The notes beneath the pieces were generated by a model. That model was not told the origin of the DNA and did no database searches. It saw only the letters and a list, made by a program, of their open reading frames with translations. A DNA stretch of 64,000 nt from Metabacillus niabensis (GTDB lineage Bacteria > Bacillota > Bacilli > Bacillales > Bacillaceae). The position numbers were made by a program, and so were the translations under genes. Positions 15,845-25,453 of this stretch are shown here, in pieces (within the stretch, counting starts at the first letter, position 1; the number at the start of each line of letters is the position of its first letter). The stretch spans positions 54,921 through 118,920 of the forward strand of contig NZ_JAIVLH010000019.1 in the NCBI RefSeq assembly GCF_020524345.1. Reading direction: 5' to 3'.

Positions 15845-16696
15845 ATGTCGTTTCATAAATATCCAACTACTTTTGTATCTAAGCTTAGCTTAAAAGTATT
15901 AGATCTGGATCGATCTTTAGCGTTTTACCAGGAAATAATAGGATTCCAAATTCTTGAGCAATCAGAGAAAAGGGCTATTTTAACAGCAGACGGAAAAACA
16001 GCACTTTTAGAGATTGAACAACCCGCTGATGTGATTCCAAAACAACCGCGAACAACAGGTTTATATCACTTCGCATTATTACTTCCATCGCGCTCTGATT
16101 TAGGAAGTGTGTTAAAACATCTACTGAAAGTTAAGTATCCATTACAAGGTGGATCTGATCATCTTGTTAGTGAAGCACTTTATTTAGCAGATCCTGATGG
16201 AAATGGGATTGAAATATATGTTGACCGCTCTCCATCACTGTGGAACTGGAATAATGGTGAAGTAGAAATGTCAACAGACCCGATTGATGTAGAAGGGTTA
16301 TTGGCGAGTGGCAGGGATGAATGGAGTAAGCTTCCTGAAGGTACAGTAATGGGACATATTCATCTGCATGTGTCAGAGCTTGAAAAAACTAAAGAATTCT
16401 ACTGCAAAGGACTCGGATTTGAAGTGGTTTGCAACTATGGTAATCAAGCATTATTTATTTCAACAGGAAGATATCATCATCATATCGGATTAAATGTTTG
16501 GAATGGCATCGGTGCACCACAGCCTTCTGAGAAGAGTGTTGGTCTAATGGATTATACAATCGTATATCCAAGTGAGATTGAAAGGGACCATGTCACTCAA
16601 AAATTACAGCAATTAGGCTTTGATGTAACAAGAAATGATAAGGTGATCATCACAGCAGATCCTTCTGGGAATAAAATCCGTCTCACCGTTAATTAA
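15845..16696 (+). CDS. catE: CatE-like VOC dioxygenase (two glyoxalase modules)
   Basis: A 283-residue VOC protein with two related modules (about 8-130 and 165-282). Metal ligand candidates are H in TGLYHFALLLP and GHIHLHVSE, and E in the GNGIEIYVD motif. Length and layout match CatE (YfiE), the Bacillus catechol-2,3-dioxygenase, and MhqA/MhqO ring-cleavage relatives. The substrate may be catechol or a hydroquinone. Placement after WrbA agrees with quinone detoxification. Confidence 0.75.
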   Translation: MSFHKYPTTFVSKLSLKVLDLDRSLAFYQEIIGFQILEQSEKRAILTADGKTALLEIEQPADVIPKQPRTTGLYHFALLLPSRSDLGSVLKHLLKVKYPLQGGSDHLVSEALYLADPDGNGIEIYVDRSPSLWNWNNGEVEMSTDPIDVEGLLASGRDEWSKLPEGTVMGHIHLHVSELEKTKEFYCKGLGFEVVCNYGNQALFISTGRYHHHIGLNVWNGIGAPQPSEKSVGLMDYTIVYPSEIERDHVTQKLQQLGFDVTRNDKVIITADPSGNKIRLTVN

Positions 16697-16757
16697 CCGT
16701 ATTAAAAAGTCTCCTCTTTACACAAAATAAAATAGGACGTAAAGGAGGAAGACGCAT

Positions 16758-17513
16758 TTGACACAAACGAAATTGAAATCAGATGTAATATCTTTGCTTC
16801 AGGATAAGATTCGACTTATTAGAACGCAAAAGGGTGCCATTTATTTAGTAGGGCCAATTCGACTTCCTGTTAACTTGTTTGAAGAGACGACTGTATTTCA
16901 CTGGTATTGCTGGTTAAATTGTGATGAAGTCACAGAAAACTATGAGAAGATAATTGAAAAGCTCTCTAGCATCAATTTAGCAGAGCTTCAGCAATCAAGC
17001 GTTTTAGTGTACGGGAACTTTGAAGATGAAGAAGAAGCACTTATTAGAATGCATTCTATTTGTCATACAGGTGATATTTTTGGCAGTAAGCGATGTGATT
17101 GCGGATTTCAATTGAAGCAATCGATGAAAATGATTGTTGATCATGGAACAGGTGCTTTATTTTATCTGGCAAATCATGAAGGTAGAGGAATTGGTTTGTT
17201 TAGTAAAGCAATGGCTTATATCCTTCAGGAGAATGGCTATGATACCGTAGAAGCAAACGAAAACCTTGGGTTTGTTGATGACTCAAGAAATTATGAGGAT
17301 GCCATACATGTACTAAAAGCGTTGCGTTCAAAACCAGTTACTCTTATAACAAATAATCCAAAAAAGCTAGAAGCATTGAAAAAATCAGGACTATATGTTT
17401 CAGAACGAAAACCGTTGTGGGGAGACCGGTCTGAGTTTAACGAAAAGTACTTGCAAACGAAGATAACAAGATCAGGTCATTTTAGTCAAGATACTACTTG
17501 TACAAATGATTAG
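16758..17513 (+). CDS. GTP cyclohydrolase II-like protein
   Basis: A 251-residue protein of the RibA/GTP cyclohydrolase II fold. It has the zinc site HSICHTGDIFGSKRCDCG and the motif NHEGRGIGLFSK. The first domain of RibBA (DHBP synthase) is absent. The start is TTG with GGAGG before it. Divergence at the first motif (NHEGRGIG for QEGRGIG) and a separate location from rib genes suggest a specialised paralogue rather than the housekeeping enzyme. Confidence 0.8.
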   Translation: MTQTKLKSDVISLLQDKIRLIRTQKGAIYLVGPIRLPVNLFEETTVFHWYCWLNCDEVTENYEKIIEKLSSINLAELQQSSVLVYGNFEDEEEALIRMHSICHTGDIFGSKRCDCGFQLKQSMKMIVDHGTGALFYLANHEGRGIGLFSKAMAYILQENGYDTVEANENLGFVDDSRNYEDAIHVLKALRSKPVTLITNNPKKLEALKKSGLYVSERKPLWGDRSEFNEKYLQTKITRSGHFSQDTTCTND

Positions 17514-17518
17514 AGAGG

Positions 17519-17551
17519 TAAAGGGCAGTTTTTCAAATCTGTCCTTTTTTG
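17519..17551 (+). terminator. Terminator after GTP cyclohydrolase-like gene
   Basis: AAAGGGCAG and CTGTCCTTTTTT form the stem and T-run. Confidence 0.7.
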
Positions 17552-17593
17552 TCGTTAGGAAACTATAAAATTCTTTGAACGGTGGATAAGTGT

Positions 17594-17760
17594 GCTACGT
17601 CCAGCTCCGAAGCACAGGATGTGCAAGTGCAGTTTTTGCGACAGGATGTCGCGCTTTTAAACTGCCAGCGCCTAGCCACAAATGAATTGAAGACAAAGAT
17701 CGTCCTCTATTCATTTGCGTCTTATTTGCCCGAGGCTGATCAAGGCGCTTGCGCTTTTGT
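17594..17760. repeat. Interspersed repeat A, copy 1
   Basis: The 80-base core 17679-17758 matches 21609-21688 with only four differences. The core contains self-complementary segments (AAATGAAT/ATTCATTT). The flank at 17594-17678 has further CAGCTCC and CGCCTAGCC pieces in altered order. A small reading frame across it (17582-17776) has the same translation as one in copy 2 and is not a gene. Confidence 0.85.
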
Positions 17761-17807
17761 TCCTGTGTTAAAATAAACTAGGTACCATATATTGAGGGGG
17801 ATAAAAC

Positions 17808-18293
17808 ATGCGCAAAAGAAACATTCTAATGTTCGCCTTGCTGGGTGGTATGTTATCAGGATGCGCCAGTACAGAGGAACATAATGCATCTCATGGTCAA
17901 CATGATGGTCATGAAGTGGTGAATGATATACGAGAGGAAACAGCGGGTATAGAGGTATTGCCTACTTTCTTAAATGAGAAAACAGAAGATATGCAAACAA
18001 TCTACCAAGCTGCTGCAGGACATAAAGAGTTGGTGGAAAAAATGCCTTGTTATTGTGGATGCGGTGAAACTGCAAACCATACAAGTAATTATGATTGTTT
18101 TGTTAATGAAAATAAAGAAAACGGAGCTATTGTTTGGGACGACCATGGAACGAAGTGTGGAGTGTGTTTAGAAATCGCGGCACAATCGATTGTGGATTAC
18201 CAAGAAGGAAAAACGATAAAAGAAATACGAACTAAAATCGATAACATGTATAAAGAGGGCTATGCCGAACCGACCCCAACTCCCGAAATCTAA
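17808..18293 (+). CDS. PCYCGC-motif lipoprotein
   Basis: A 161-residue lipoprotein with lipobox LSGC (Cys19), a His-rich linker (HNASHGQHDGHE), and the family signature PCYCGC near residues 80-85, followed by CxxC-like Cys in KCGVC. The PCYCGC family is widespread in Bacillaceae but has no proven role; its Cys and His content suggests metal or thiol chemistry at the membrane surface. It begins just after interspersed repeat A. Confidence 0.88.
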   Translation: MRKRNILMFALLGGMLSGCASTEEHNASHGQHDGHEVVNDIREETAGIEVLPTFLNEKTEDMQTIYQAAAGHKELVEKMPCYCGCGETANHTSNYDCFVNENKENGAIVWDDHGTKCGVCLEIAAQSIVDYQEGKTIKEIRTKIDNMYKEGYAEPTPTPEI

Positions 18294-18536
18294 AACGTTA
18301 CATGTATAAATATTCCATACACTAATGATACGCCTTAATCCCTTGGAATAGAGGAGTTATGGTGTTTTCTTTGTCTCAAGGATAAATTAGTTTCATAGCC
18401 GCCGATAAATTGCCCGAATTCAACTTAGTTGTACACTGCTTATTAAGTAAAATCCATACAAAAAGATTGCTCTAGACCCACCCGTTTTCAGTTTGATATT
18501 ATAGTCAAGGCAAATGAGAGTAGGAGGACATGTGGA
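18294..18536. other. Intergenic region with no assigned gene
   Basis: I see no gene here. A GCCGATAAATTG stretch at 18404-18417 resembles 62501-62513 and may be a remnant of a short repeat. The last 20 bases carry the AGGAGG site of the CDF gene. Confidence 0.4.
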
Positions 18537-19406
18537 GTGGAAGAGCAAAAATATAGTGATCTTAAATTAGGAGAGCGCGGGGCAATAATCAGTATAGTCG
18601 CCTATATTTGTCTTTCTGTCTTAAAATTGATTATTGGATATATGAGTAATTCAGCTGCGTTAAGAGCAGATGGTTTAAATAATACAACAGATATCATTGC
18701 ATCTATTGCAGTGTTAATAGGACTCAAGCTTTCACAAAGACCTCCTGATGAAAATCATCGATATGGCCACTGGAAAAGTGAAACAATCGCCTCAATGGTT
18801 GCCTCCTTTATTATGGCAACTGTCGGACTTCAGGTATTAATTGATGCATGTATCGGATTAGTTCAAGGAAGAGATGAATCTCCTGATGTAATGGCAGCAT
18901 ATGTAGGTGTTTTTTCGGCAATCGTCATGTATTTTGTCTATCTATATAATAAAAAATTAGCGGAGAAAATTAATAGTAAGGCTGTTATGGCAGCTGCAAA
19001 AGATAATATCTCTGATGCATGGGTAAGTATAGGAACTGCCATAGGAATCTTTGGATCCCAGCTTAACATGCCGTGGATTGATACGGTAACAGCTATTATT
19101 GTAGGATTATTAATCTGCAAAACAGCATTTGAAATATTTATGCAGGCTTCACACGACTTATCAGATGGATTTGATGAAAAAAAATTACTTCTTTATGACG
19201 AACAAATTAGAAAAGTTGATGGTGTCAAAGGCATAAAGCAGATCAAAGGAAGAAGTTACGGCAACAACGAAGTGGTTGATGTTGTGATCTTAGTAAATTC
19301 CAGACTCGATATCACGGAAGCCCACGATATAGCTACTCAAGTGGAAAAAGTAATGAGAAATGATTACGGAGTTTATGATGTCCATGTTCATGTTGAGCCG
19401 AATTAA
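18537..19406 (+). CDS. Cation diffusion facilitator, MneS/MneP type
   Basis: A 289-residue CDF transporter with about six TM segments and a cytoplasmic C-terminal domain (about 205-289). Metal-site motifs are ADGLNNTTD in TM2 and AKDNISD in TM5. The Asn in place of one Asp in TM2 and the D in TM5 resemble manganese exporters such as B. subtilis MneS (YeaB). The start is GTG with AGGAGG nine bases before it. Zn or Fe export is an alternative. Confidence 0.85.
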   Translation: MEEQKYSDLKLGERGAIISIVAYICLSVLKLIIGYMSNSAALRADGLNNTTDIIASIAVLIGLKLSQRPPDENHRYGHWKSETIASMVASFIMATVGLQVLIDACIGLVQGRDESPDVMAAYVGVFSAIVMYFVYLYNKKLAEKINSKAVMAAAKDNISDAWVSIGTAIGIFGSQLNMPWIDTVTAIIVGLLICKTAFEIFMQASHDLSDGFDEKKLLLYDEQIRKVDGVKGIKQIKGRSYGNNEVVDVVILVNSRLDITEAHDIATQVEKVMRNDYGVYDVHVHVEPN

Positions 19407-19416
19407 ATGATATAGA

Positions 19417-19449
19417 AAAGGAGCTAACAACAATCTGTTAGCTCCTTTC
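19417..19449. terminator. Bidirectional terminator CDF / HAD
   Basis: AAAGGAGCTAACA pairs perfectly with TGTTAGCTCCTTT between convergent genes. Confidence 0.85.
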
Positions 19450-19451
19450 TA

Positions 19452-20312
19452 TTATTTCTCTGCTAAAACATATTTTTCAATCGCATGTGCAACACCGTGT
19501 TCATTGTTTGTAAGTGTTACAACATCTGCCATTTTTTTAATCGTAGGGTCACCATTGCCCATTGCAACTGATAAACCTGCTGCTTCAAGCATCGGGACAT
19601 CATTAAAGTTATCTCCGATTGCCACAGTGTCTTCGATAGGAATATTAAAGTATTCTGCCATCACACGGATACCGTTTCCTTTGTGACCGTTCGTGTCCAT
19701 GATTTCGATATTGTATGGACCGGAAGTTGTGATGGAAATGCCCTCAAGATCTTGTAGAGATGCAATTAAATCATCTTTACCAGAGATCGTCGGAATAAAG
19801 AATTTTTGAACGGTAATGTCTTCGATGCTAAGTACTTCCTTAACATCTTCAAATATTTTAATACTATCGGTTTCTTTTGGTTGCTCTGTCATAAGCTTAT
19901 ACTCTTTTTCAGTGAGATGATTCAGCACATCTTTATTCTTCTCTAAGAAAGAAAGTATCCGTTCAGACCATGTAGAGGCCACAAAAATTCCTTTATTTGA
20001 ATAAATTTTAAATGGGTATTGTTTTTCATTAAGAATGGCTGTAACACTCTCAACTAAATCCTTCCCGATGGAAATTTGGCTTAAAAGTTTACCATCGGCA
20101 ATAACCATTGTTCCGTTACTGCCTGCAACCGGACATTGAAGAGGTGTCTTGCTGATAACAGTTTTAATATCCTCCGGAGCACGACCGGAACAAATCATCA
20201 CGATGTGACCAGCATCTTGAGCTGCTTGAATAGCATTGATATTTTCAGGAGAAATATCAATGTTGGAAGATAACAAAGTTCCGTCGAGGTCTATTGCAAT
20301 AAGTTTTTTCAT
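19452..20312 (-). CDS. Cof-type HAD-IIB phosphatase
   Basis: A 286-residue HAD hydrolase with the nucleophile motif AIDLDGTLL, the IIB cap, and the final motif GDNFNDVPML. It would dephosphorylate a sugar phosphate or flavin-type substrate in the cytosol. The second ATG (20312) is favoured by its spacing from AAAGGAG. The exact substrate is not predictable. Confidence 0.88.
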   Translation of the reverse strand: MKKLIAIDLDGTLLSSNIDISPENINAIQAAQDAGHIVMICSGRAPEDIKTVISKTPLQCPVAGSNGTMVIADGKLLSQISIGKDLVESVTAILNEKQYPFKIYSNKGIFVASTWSERILSFLEKNKDVLNHLTEKEYKLMTEQPKETDSIKIFEDVKEVLSIEDITVQKFFIPTISGKDDLIASLQDLEGISITTSGPYNIEIMDTNGHKGNGIRVMAEYFNIPIEDTVAIGDNFNDVPMLEAAGLSVAMGNGDPTIKKMADVVTLTNNEHGVAHAIEKYVLAEK

Positions 20313-20500
20313 TATCATTACTCCTTTATAAAAACGTCTCTATGTAATTCAAACCTTTACTCAATTATCTATTATGACATATTTTTCACAAATCCATTAG
20401 AAAAACGTTTGAAAAACGACTAAAAATGACAAAAGCTTTTTCTTTTTAGAAAAAAAAGATATACTTGCACGGAGAAGACTTAATTTGGGGGTAGTTTAAT

Positions 20501-21487
20501 ATGGTTCGTTTCGGTATTATCGGAACAAATTGGATAACAGAAAGCTTTATTCAAGCGGCTAGTAAGGTAGAACAGTTTTCACTTACAGCTGTTTATTCGA
20601 GAAGTAGTGACAAAGCTTTAGAGTTTGCTGATAAATATGGCGCTGAACATACATATACTGACTTATACGAATTTGTAAAAAGTCCCGAATTTGATGCTGT
20701 CTATATTGCAAGCCCGAATTCATTGCATGCATCACAAGCTGTTCTTTGTATGCAAAACGGAAAGCACGTTATCTGCGAAAAACCTATCGCTTCAAATGCA
20801 GATGAAGTAAGGAAGATGATTGCAGCTGCTAAGGAAAATAATGTTGTTTTAATGGAAGCCTTAAAAACAACACAATTACCTAATTTCCTTGCTATAAAAG
20901 AAAATTTACATAAGATCGGGAAGGTAAGACGATATTTTGCAAGCTACTGCCAGTATTCTTCCCGCTATGATAAATACAAGGAAGGTACTGTGTTAAATGC
21001 TTTTAAACCAGAGTTCTCGAATGGAGCATTAATGGATATTGGTATTTATTGTGTGTATCCTGCTGTAGCATTATTCGGAGAGCCAAATGAAGTAAAAGCA
21101 TCCAGCTATATGCTAGAATCCGGTGTAGATGGAGAAGGGAGTTTGCTTCTTTCATATGATGAAATGGATGCTGTTATCATGTATTCGAAAATAACGAATT
21201 CTTATGTTCCTTCTGAGATACAAGGGGAGAACGGCAGTATCATCATTGATAAAATTCATACCCCGGAAAGTGTGAAAATACAGTACAAAGACGGCACAGT
21301 TGAAGATATCACAAGAGAACAAGTGTCAGAGAGTATGTATTATGAAGCTAAGGAATTTATTTCATTAGTCTCAGAAAATATTCAGCAATCTGAGTTAAAC
21401 TCTCACCAAAATTCACTCATTACTGCTAGAATTTTAGAAACAGCTCGTAAGCAAGTTGGGCTAGTTTATCCGGCAGACCAAAAATAA
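20501..21487 (+). CDS. yulF: Gfo/Idh/MocA oxidoreductase, YulF-like
   Basis: A 328-residue dehydrogenase with an N-terminal Rossmann fold (FGIIGTNWIT, YIASPNSLH) and the EKP motif (CEKPIAS) near residue 94. Sequence and length match B. subtilis YulF, an uncharacterised inositol/sugar-type oxidoreductase. It stands alone, with its own terminator at 21492-21524. Substrate unknown. Confidence 0.8.
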   Translation: MVRFGIIGTNWITESFIQAASKVEQFSLTAVYSRSSDKALEFADKYGAEHTYTDLYEFVKSPEFDAVYIASPNSLHASQAVLCMQNGKHVICEKPIASNADEVRKMIAAAKENNVVLMEALKTTQLPNFLAIKENLHKIGKVRRYFASYCQYSSRYDKYKEGTVLNAFKPEFSNGALMDIGIYCVYPAVALFGEPNEVKASSYMLESGVDGEGSLLLSYDEMDAVIMYSKITNSYVPSEIQGENGSIIIDKIHTPESVKIQYKDGTVEDITREQVSESMYYEAKEFISLVSENIQQSELNSHQNSLITARILETARKQVGLVYPADQK

Positions 21488-21491
21488 AGCA

Positions 21492-21524
21492 AAAAGGACA
21501 GTTCCAAATACGGAACTGTCCTTT
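21492..21524 (+). terminator. Terminator after yulF-like gene
   Basis: AAAGGACAGTTCC and GGAACTGTCCTTT arms. Confidence 0.8.
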
Positions 21525-21571
21525 CGTTTTAATAAGTAAGAAAGTTTACATTTTGTACTTAGTGATGGTGT

Positions 21572-21689
21572 TCAGCTCCAGCACATAGCCCCTCGAGGTC
21601 AAAAGCAGCAAATGAATTGAAGACAAAGAACATCTTCTATTCATTTGCGTCTTATTTGCCCGAGGCTGATCAAGGTGCTTGCGCTTTTC
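21572..21689. repeat. Interspersed repeat A, copy 2
   Basis: The core 21609-21688 matches 17679-17758 (four differences in 80 bases). It ends directly at the stop codon of the catalase gene and may act as its 3' RNA end. Confidence 0.85.
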
Positions 21690-23363
21690 TTAATAAGGAT
21701 CTGCTTCGTGCCCTTTTTTTACAGCATCTTCAGTTGCTTCATTTGCAGCTAATGTCCCTTGGCCATATCGTGATTGACCTGATTCACGACCGGGCGCTTT
21801 ATCAAGCTCCACATCTTTCATTTCTTTCATTTTGCTCATTTTCATTTCGATGCCTTCCTTCACACGACGACCATAATCTTCATCCGCTTGTGTAAAGTGT
21901 TCGATCATTGCATCCTGAATTTTTTTATCACAAATGGCTAGTGCATCCGATAAGTTTTTAATTAATTCATCACGTTCCCAATCTTCAAGGCTGCGGTAGG
22001 TATGGCCTGCTTGACCGTAGTTGTTAGGACGGTCAATTGGTGAAGTCATCGCCGCTGCATTATACGTTGGACGGTGTGGTGCACGGCCTTCGGTGCTTGC
22101 TTCCTTAAAGCCTCCGAGCATGGATGGCTCATAATTAATATGAGGGTTAGGGCCTGATTCTGCAGGATCACGTACATCCATTTGTCCTCGCTGTTGATTT
22201 GTATGAACAGGTGATTTTGGCGCATTCACAGGTAATTTCAGATAATTTGCTCCAACACGATAGCGTTGCGTATCAGAGTAAGAGAAGGTACGACCTTGTA
22301 ACATCTTATCATCTGAAAAGTCCATTCCGTCAACAAGAACCCCTGTACCGAAAGCAGCTTGCTCAATCTCTGCATGGAAGTCCTTTGGATTACGATCAAG
22401 TACCATGCGTCCGACAGGCAACCATGGAAACTTATCTTCAGGCCATAGCTTTGTATCATCAAGAGGATCAAAGTCGAGCTCAGGATGGTAATCATCCTCC
22501 ATTATTTGAACAAAAAGCTCCCATTCCGGATAATCACCACGCTCAATGGCTTCATATAAATCCTGTGTTGCATGGCCAACGTTTTTAGCTTGAATGGAAT
22601 CAGCTTCTTCTTGAGTTAAATTTCGGATTCCCTGCTTGGGCTCCCAGTGATATTTGACCAGTACGGCTTTACCCTCTGCATTCACCCATTTATATGTATT
22701 GACACCAGAACCTTGCATATGACGGTATGTAGCAGGAATACCCCATGGAGAAAACAAGAATGTAATCATATGAGTTGCTTCAGGAGTGCGGGATACAAAA
22801 TCAAACATACGCTCAGGATTTGGAACGTTTGAAGCCGGATCAGCTTTGAACGCGTGAATCATATCAGGGAATTTCATCGCATCACGAATAAAGAAAATTT
22901 TTAAATTGTTCCCAACAAGATCCCAGTTTCCATCCTCTGTATACATTTTCACAGCAAAGCCGCGTGGATCGCGTGCTGTTTCAGGTGAATCCTTTGCTCC
23001 TGCCACTGTAGAGAAGCGGACCATTAATGGAGTTTTTTTACCTGCTCCGGAAAAAACTTTTGCACGTGTATACTTTTCAACCGGTTCATCTCCTACTTTT
23101 CCATAGGTTTCAAAATACCCGAAAGCTCCAGATCCGCGTGCATGTACGACACGCTCTGGTACTTCTTCCCGGTCAAAGTGGGAAATCTTTTCAATAAAAT
23201 GATAATTTTCAAGCGTTGCCGGCCCACGATCACCAATTGTTCGGATGTTTTGATTATCAAAGACAGGGTGGCCTTGTCGAGTTGTTAACGTTTCACCAGA
23301 TTCATTATTTTTTACGTTACCTTCATTTAAATCTCCAAATTCTTCATTATGGTCTTTTTTCAA
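21690..23363 (-). CDS. Monofunctional haem catalase
   Basis: A 557-residue catalase that breaks down hydrogen peroxide. The distal His is in [12 protein letters not shown], the Asn in DLVGNN, and the proximal Tyr in [14 protein letters not shown]-terminal extension of about 60 charged residues follows the core. The TTG start at 23363 is favoured: AGGAGG lies seven bases before it, inside the longer frame. The sequence looks unlike spore KatX. No convincing PerR box was found upstream. Confidence 0.93.
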   Translation of the reverse strand: MKKDHNEEFGDLNEGNVKNNESGETLTTRQGHPVFDNQNIRTIGDRGPATLENYHFIEKISHFDREEVPERVVHARGSGAFGYFETYGKVGDEPVEKYTRAKVFSGAGKKTPLMVRFSTVAGAKDSPETARDPRGFAVKMYTEDGNWDLVGNNLKIFFIRDAMKFPDMIHAFKADPASNVPNPERMFDFVSRTPEATHMITFLFSPWGIPATYRHMQGSGVNTYKWVNAEGKAVLVKYHWEPKQGIRNLTQEEADSIQAKNVGHATQDLYEAIERGDYPEWELFVQIMEDDYHPELDFDPLDDTKLWPEDKFPWLPVGRMVLDRNPKDFHAEIEQAAFGTGVLVDGMDFSDDKMLQGRTFSYSDTQRYRVGANYLKLPVNAPKSPVHTNQQRGQMDVRDPAESGPNPHINYEPSMLGGFKEASTEGRAPHRPTYNAAAMTSPIDRPNNYGQAGHTYRSLEDWERDELIKNLSDALAICDKKIQDAMIEHFTQADEDYGRRVKEGIEMKMSKMKEMKDVELDKAPGRESGQSRYGQGTLAANEATEDAVKKGHEADPY

Positions 23364-23529
23364 TGGTTTGCCTCCTAATAGAAAATAAAGGATCATTTAC
23401 ATTTATTTGCTATGGAGACTAAAATTATACAAAATCTTACGGATGTATTTCATTATCATTGTATGAATTTCTTTTCACTGCAGACAATAGAAGGTGAGAA
23501 AACAGTAAATAGAAAAGAGGGTTTGTTTA

Positions 23530-23658
23530 ATGGCAGAAAGAGATAGTCATAAAAATCAGCAGAAGAAAATGAAAAAAGCCAGTGATGCGATTAATACGGA
23601 TAAAGACTTTGGAAATGACATGGCTGAAAGAAAGCACAATGAAAAAAGATCAAATTAA
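23530..23658 (+). CDS. Small hydrophilic 42-residue protein
   Basis: A short gene with AGAGGG eight bases before ATG. The product is highly charged (MAERDSHKNQQKKMKKAS... AERKHNEKRSN) and has no hydrophobic segment or Cys. A terminator follows at 23673. I do not recognise it; size and composition recall minor small spore proteins, but this is a guess. Confidence 0.6.
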   Translation: MAERDSHKNQQKKMKKASDAINTDKDFGNDMAERKHNEKRSN

Positions 23659-23672
23659 TCATCTTTTTTTAG

Positions 23673-23706
23673 AAAAAGACCCCAAGATTCAATCTGAGGT
23701 CTTTTT
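23673..23706. terminator. Bidirectional terminator
   Basis: AAAAAGACC and GGTCTTTTT arms lie between the 42-residue gene and the convergent STAS gene. Confidence 0.8.
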
Positions 23707-23717
23707 CGTTGTATAAA

Positions 23718-24464
23718 TTAGACAATAAAGCTTTTAATAGCAGTGTGTAAATCTTTCAGATAATATGTATTAGGATTAATAGGAAGGCTGTTTAACACCT
23801 TCGCATGATGAGGGGAAACGCCTATAATATAAGATTTTGTCCCTATTACTTTAAGTTCTAAAACTAAGTTGCGCAGGGCTCGAATTCCTTCATTTGTAAT
23901 ATCACCAATTCCATGAAAGTCAATAAGAATCTTCTCGATTTGCTTGTTGCAAATTGTTTCTAGGATCCGTTTGTGATTTTTATTAACCAATTCAATATTT
24001 AACTCACCGATAAGGGGGACAAGAACCATCCCTTCAGCAAGATCAATCATTGGAACAGATAATTCCAGGATTCTTTCAATAGACTGTTCAAGTTGTTCCT
24101 TTTTTTGTAATAATTCAATATTGGTGTCTGACAAACGTTTCCTATGTTGTTCAACAGCATCAATCAGTTCTTGAATCCGTTCATCTTGCTCGATACATAC
24201 AATATGGCCAAGCTTGTTTTGCCAATTGATTTGTATTTGGTAAAGACCATAGGGAGAATTTTTCATGTTCATAACAAGCTCTGTAGTAACAAAAGTAGCT
24301 GATGTGAGCATTCGTCTGGCCTTTTTTTGACTTTCACGATCAACTATATCTAAAAAACTGTCAGATTTATTGAATGTTTCAAGTGCAATATCAGAGGCAT
24401 CAATAATGTGAAAGTCTTGATTAATCGTAAAATATGGAAGTGGAATATGCTTTATTGCTGACAT
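23718..24464 (-). CDS. PAS-STAS protein, RsbR-like
   Basis: A 248-residue protein with a PAS-like N-terminus (about 8-95), a coiled coil (about 97-133, rich in E/K/Q), and a STAS domain (about 134-246). The STAS part resembles RsbR stressosome proteins (LVPLIGELN, IDFHGIGDIT, YIIGVSPHHAKVL). The positions of the two RsbR phospho-Thr appear to be Asn (TNEG region) and Val, so normal RsbT phosphorylation is doubtful. It follows the B12 protein gene by 13 bases, in one operon. Confidence 0.8.
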   Translation of the reverse strand: MSAIKHIPLPYFTINQDFHIIDASDIALETFNKSDSFLDIVDRESQKKARRMLTSATFVTTELVMNMKNSPYGLYQIQINWQNKLGHIVCIEQDERIQELIDAVEQHRKRLSDTNIELLQKKEQLEQSIERILELSVPMIDLAEGMVLVPLIGELNIELVNKNHKRILETICNKQIEKILIDFHGIGDITNEGIRALRNLVLELKVIGTKSYIIGVSPHHAKVLNSLPINPNTYYLKDLHTAIKSFIV

Positions 24465-24477
24465 GTTGAATACCTCC

Positions 24478-25122
24478 TTAAATCGAGTATTGCTTTATCC
24501 ATTCTTGAAGATCAGACAATGATGTAAATAATGTTGTTCGACTTGAAACGTAGGGAGAAAAATCATAGTCCCCTAAAAGACGACCCCCGACAATAACAGC
24601 TGGTTTATGGGGAAGTTCTTCTAATGCTTTACTATATGTAGTTAAGAGTTCTGCATGATACCAAATTGAAAATGAGAGTCCAATCACATCCGGTTCCCAT
24701 TTTTCAGCAAAACTGATAGCTTCTTCTAACGGTAAATTTGGTCCTAGTAATCTAGTATTCCACCCATTCTCTTCGAATAGCTGGGCGACCATTTTGATAC
24801 CAAGATCATGCAGTTCCTTTTCAAGGCATAACAACATGACTTTTCTTGGTTCAACCTGGTGGAACCGATGGGTGTTTTTCATATGGAAATCAAATCGAAC
24901 CAGAATATATTCGCATGTAGATGTTGCAAGATGTTCATCTGCAACAGTAATTTCATCCTTTTCCCATAACTTACCAATATATTGCATTGCTTTTGTTATT
25001 AGGTTTTCTAGTACATCTTTTCGACTTATATCATGGCCGACTTCGTTCATCACGATGTTCCAGGCAGCATCTTGGTTCCCTTTCAGGAGTGAATCGGCAA
25101 ATTCATGAACCGTGCATGTCAT
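24478..25122 (-). CDS. Stand-alone B12-binding protein, CarH-like sensor core
   Basis: A 214-residue protein with a four-helix cap (about 1-85) and a cobalamin-binding Rossmann domain (about 92-214). The cap has W53 followed ten residues later by E63-H64, the Wx9EH motif of the CarH/LitR B12 photoreceptors. The lower axial ligand motif is present as ELHDLG with H105. No MerR DNA-binding domain is attached. CarH His132, next to the Trp, is Glu54 here. The next gene is PAS-STAS, so output may be protein-protein signalling. Confidence 0.82.
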   Translation of the reverse strand: MTCTVHEFADSLLKGNQDAAWNIVMNEVGHDISRKDVLENLITKAMQYIGKLWEKDEITVADEHLATSTCEYILVRFDFHMKNTHRFHQVEPRKVMLLCLEKELHDLGIKMVAQLFEENGWNTRLLGPNLPLEEAISFAEKWEPDVIGLSFSIWYHAELLTTYSKALEELPHKPAVIVGGRLLGDYDFSPYVSSRTTLFTSLSDLQEWIKQYSI

Positions 25123-25453
25123 GTTCTCACCTCACTACAAAGGAATTTTTGTACGCAAGCGAAGTTTTGCAAAAATAATCGCTAATCCTTATTTTAACAT
25201 ATCTATCGTTAGCCTGTTTAAAAACTAACACATTGGGAGGAAAGTACTGAAGGATGGCGGATAAAGTCATCATACAGTCTTTATTTATCTAACTATGTGG
25301 AAAAAGGACCAACAGATCAGAACGAAGAGCTAATTCACAAACAGCTAATTATTACAATTTTCAGAACTCCTGCGGTATAATAAAAAAATAGAGACAAGCA
25401 TATTATGTTATATAGATAAAAGACAAGCTATTTAGCTAAATTGGGGGAATCGT
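25123..25453. other. Divergent intergenic region
   Basis: This 331-base gap holds the promoters of the B12 gene and the YitT gene. A plus-strand GTTTAA-N13-GGGAGG at 25216-25240 weakly resembles a SigB promoter. A 12-codon frame starts at 25254 after it. Nothing firmer was found. Confidence 0.4.

Noticed and set aside
17582..17776. A 64-codon plus-strand frame
   Set aside because: It lies within interspersed repeat A and shares its translation with a frame in copy 2 (21617-21895). The shared part is repeat DNA, not a protein family.
22199..22588. A 129-codon frame opposite catalase
   Set aside because: It is on the reverse strand of a strongly conserved catalase and has no ribosome site or recognisable product.
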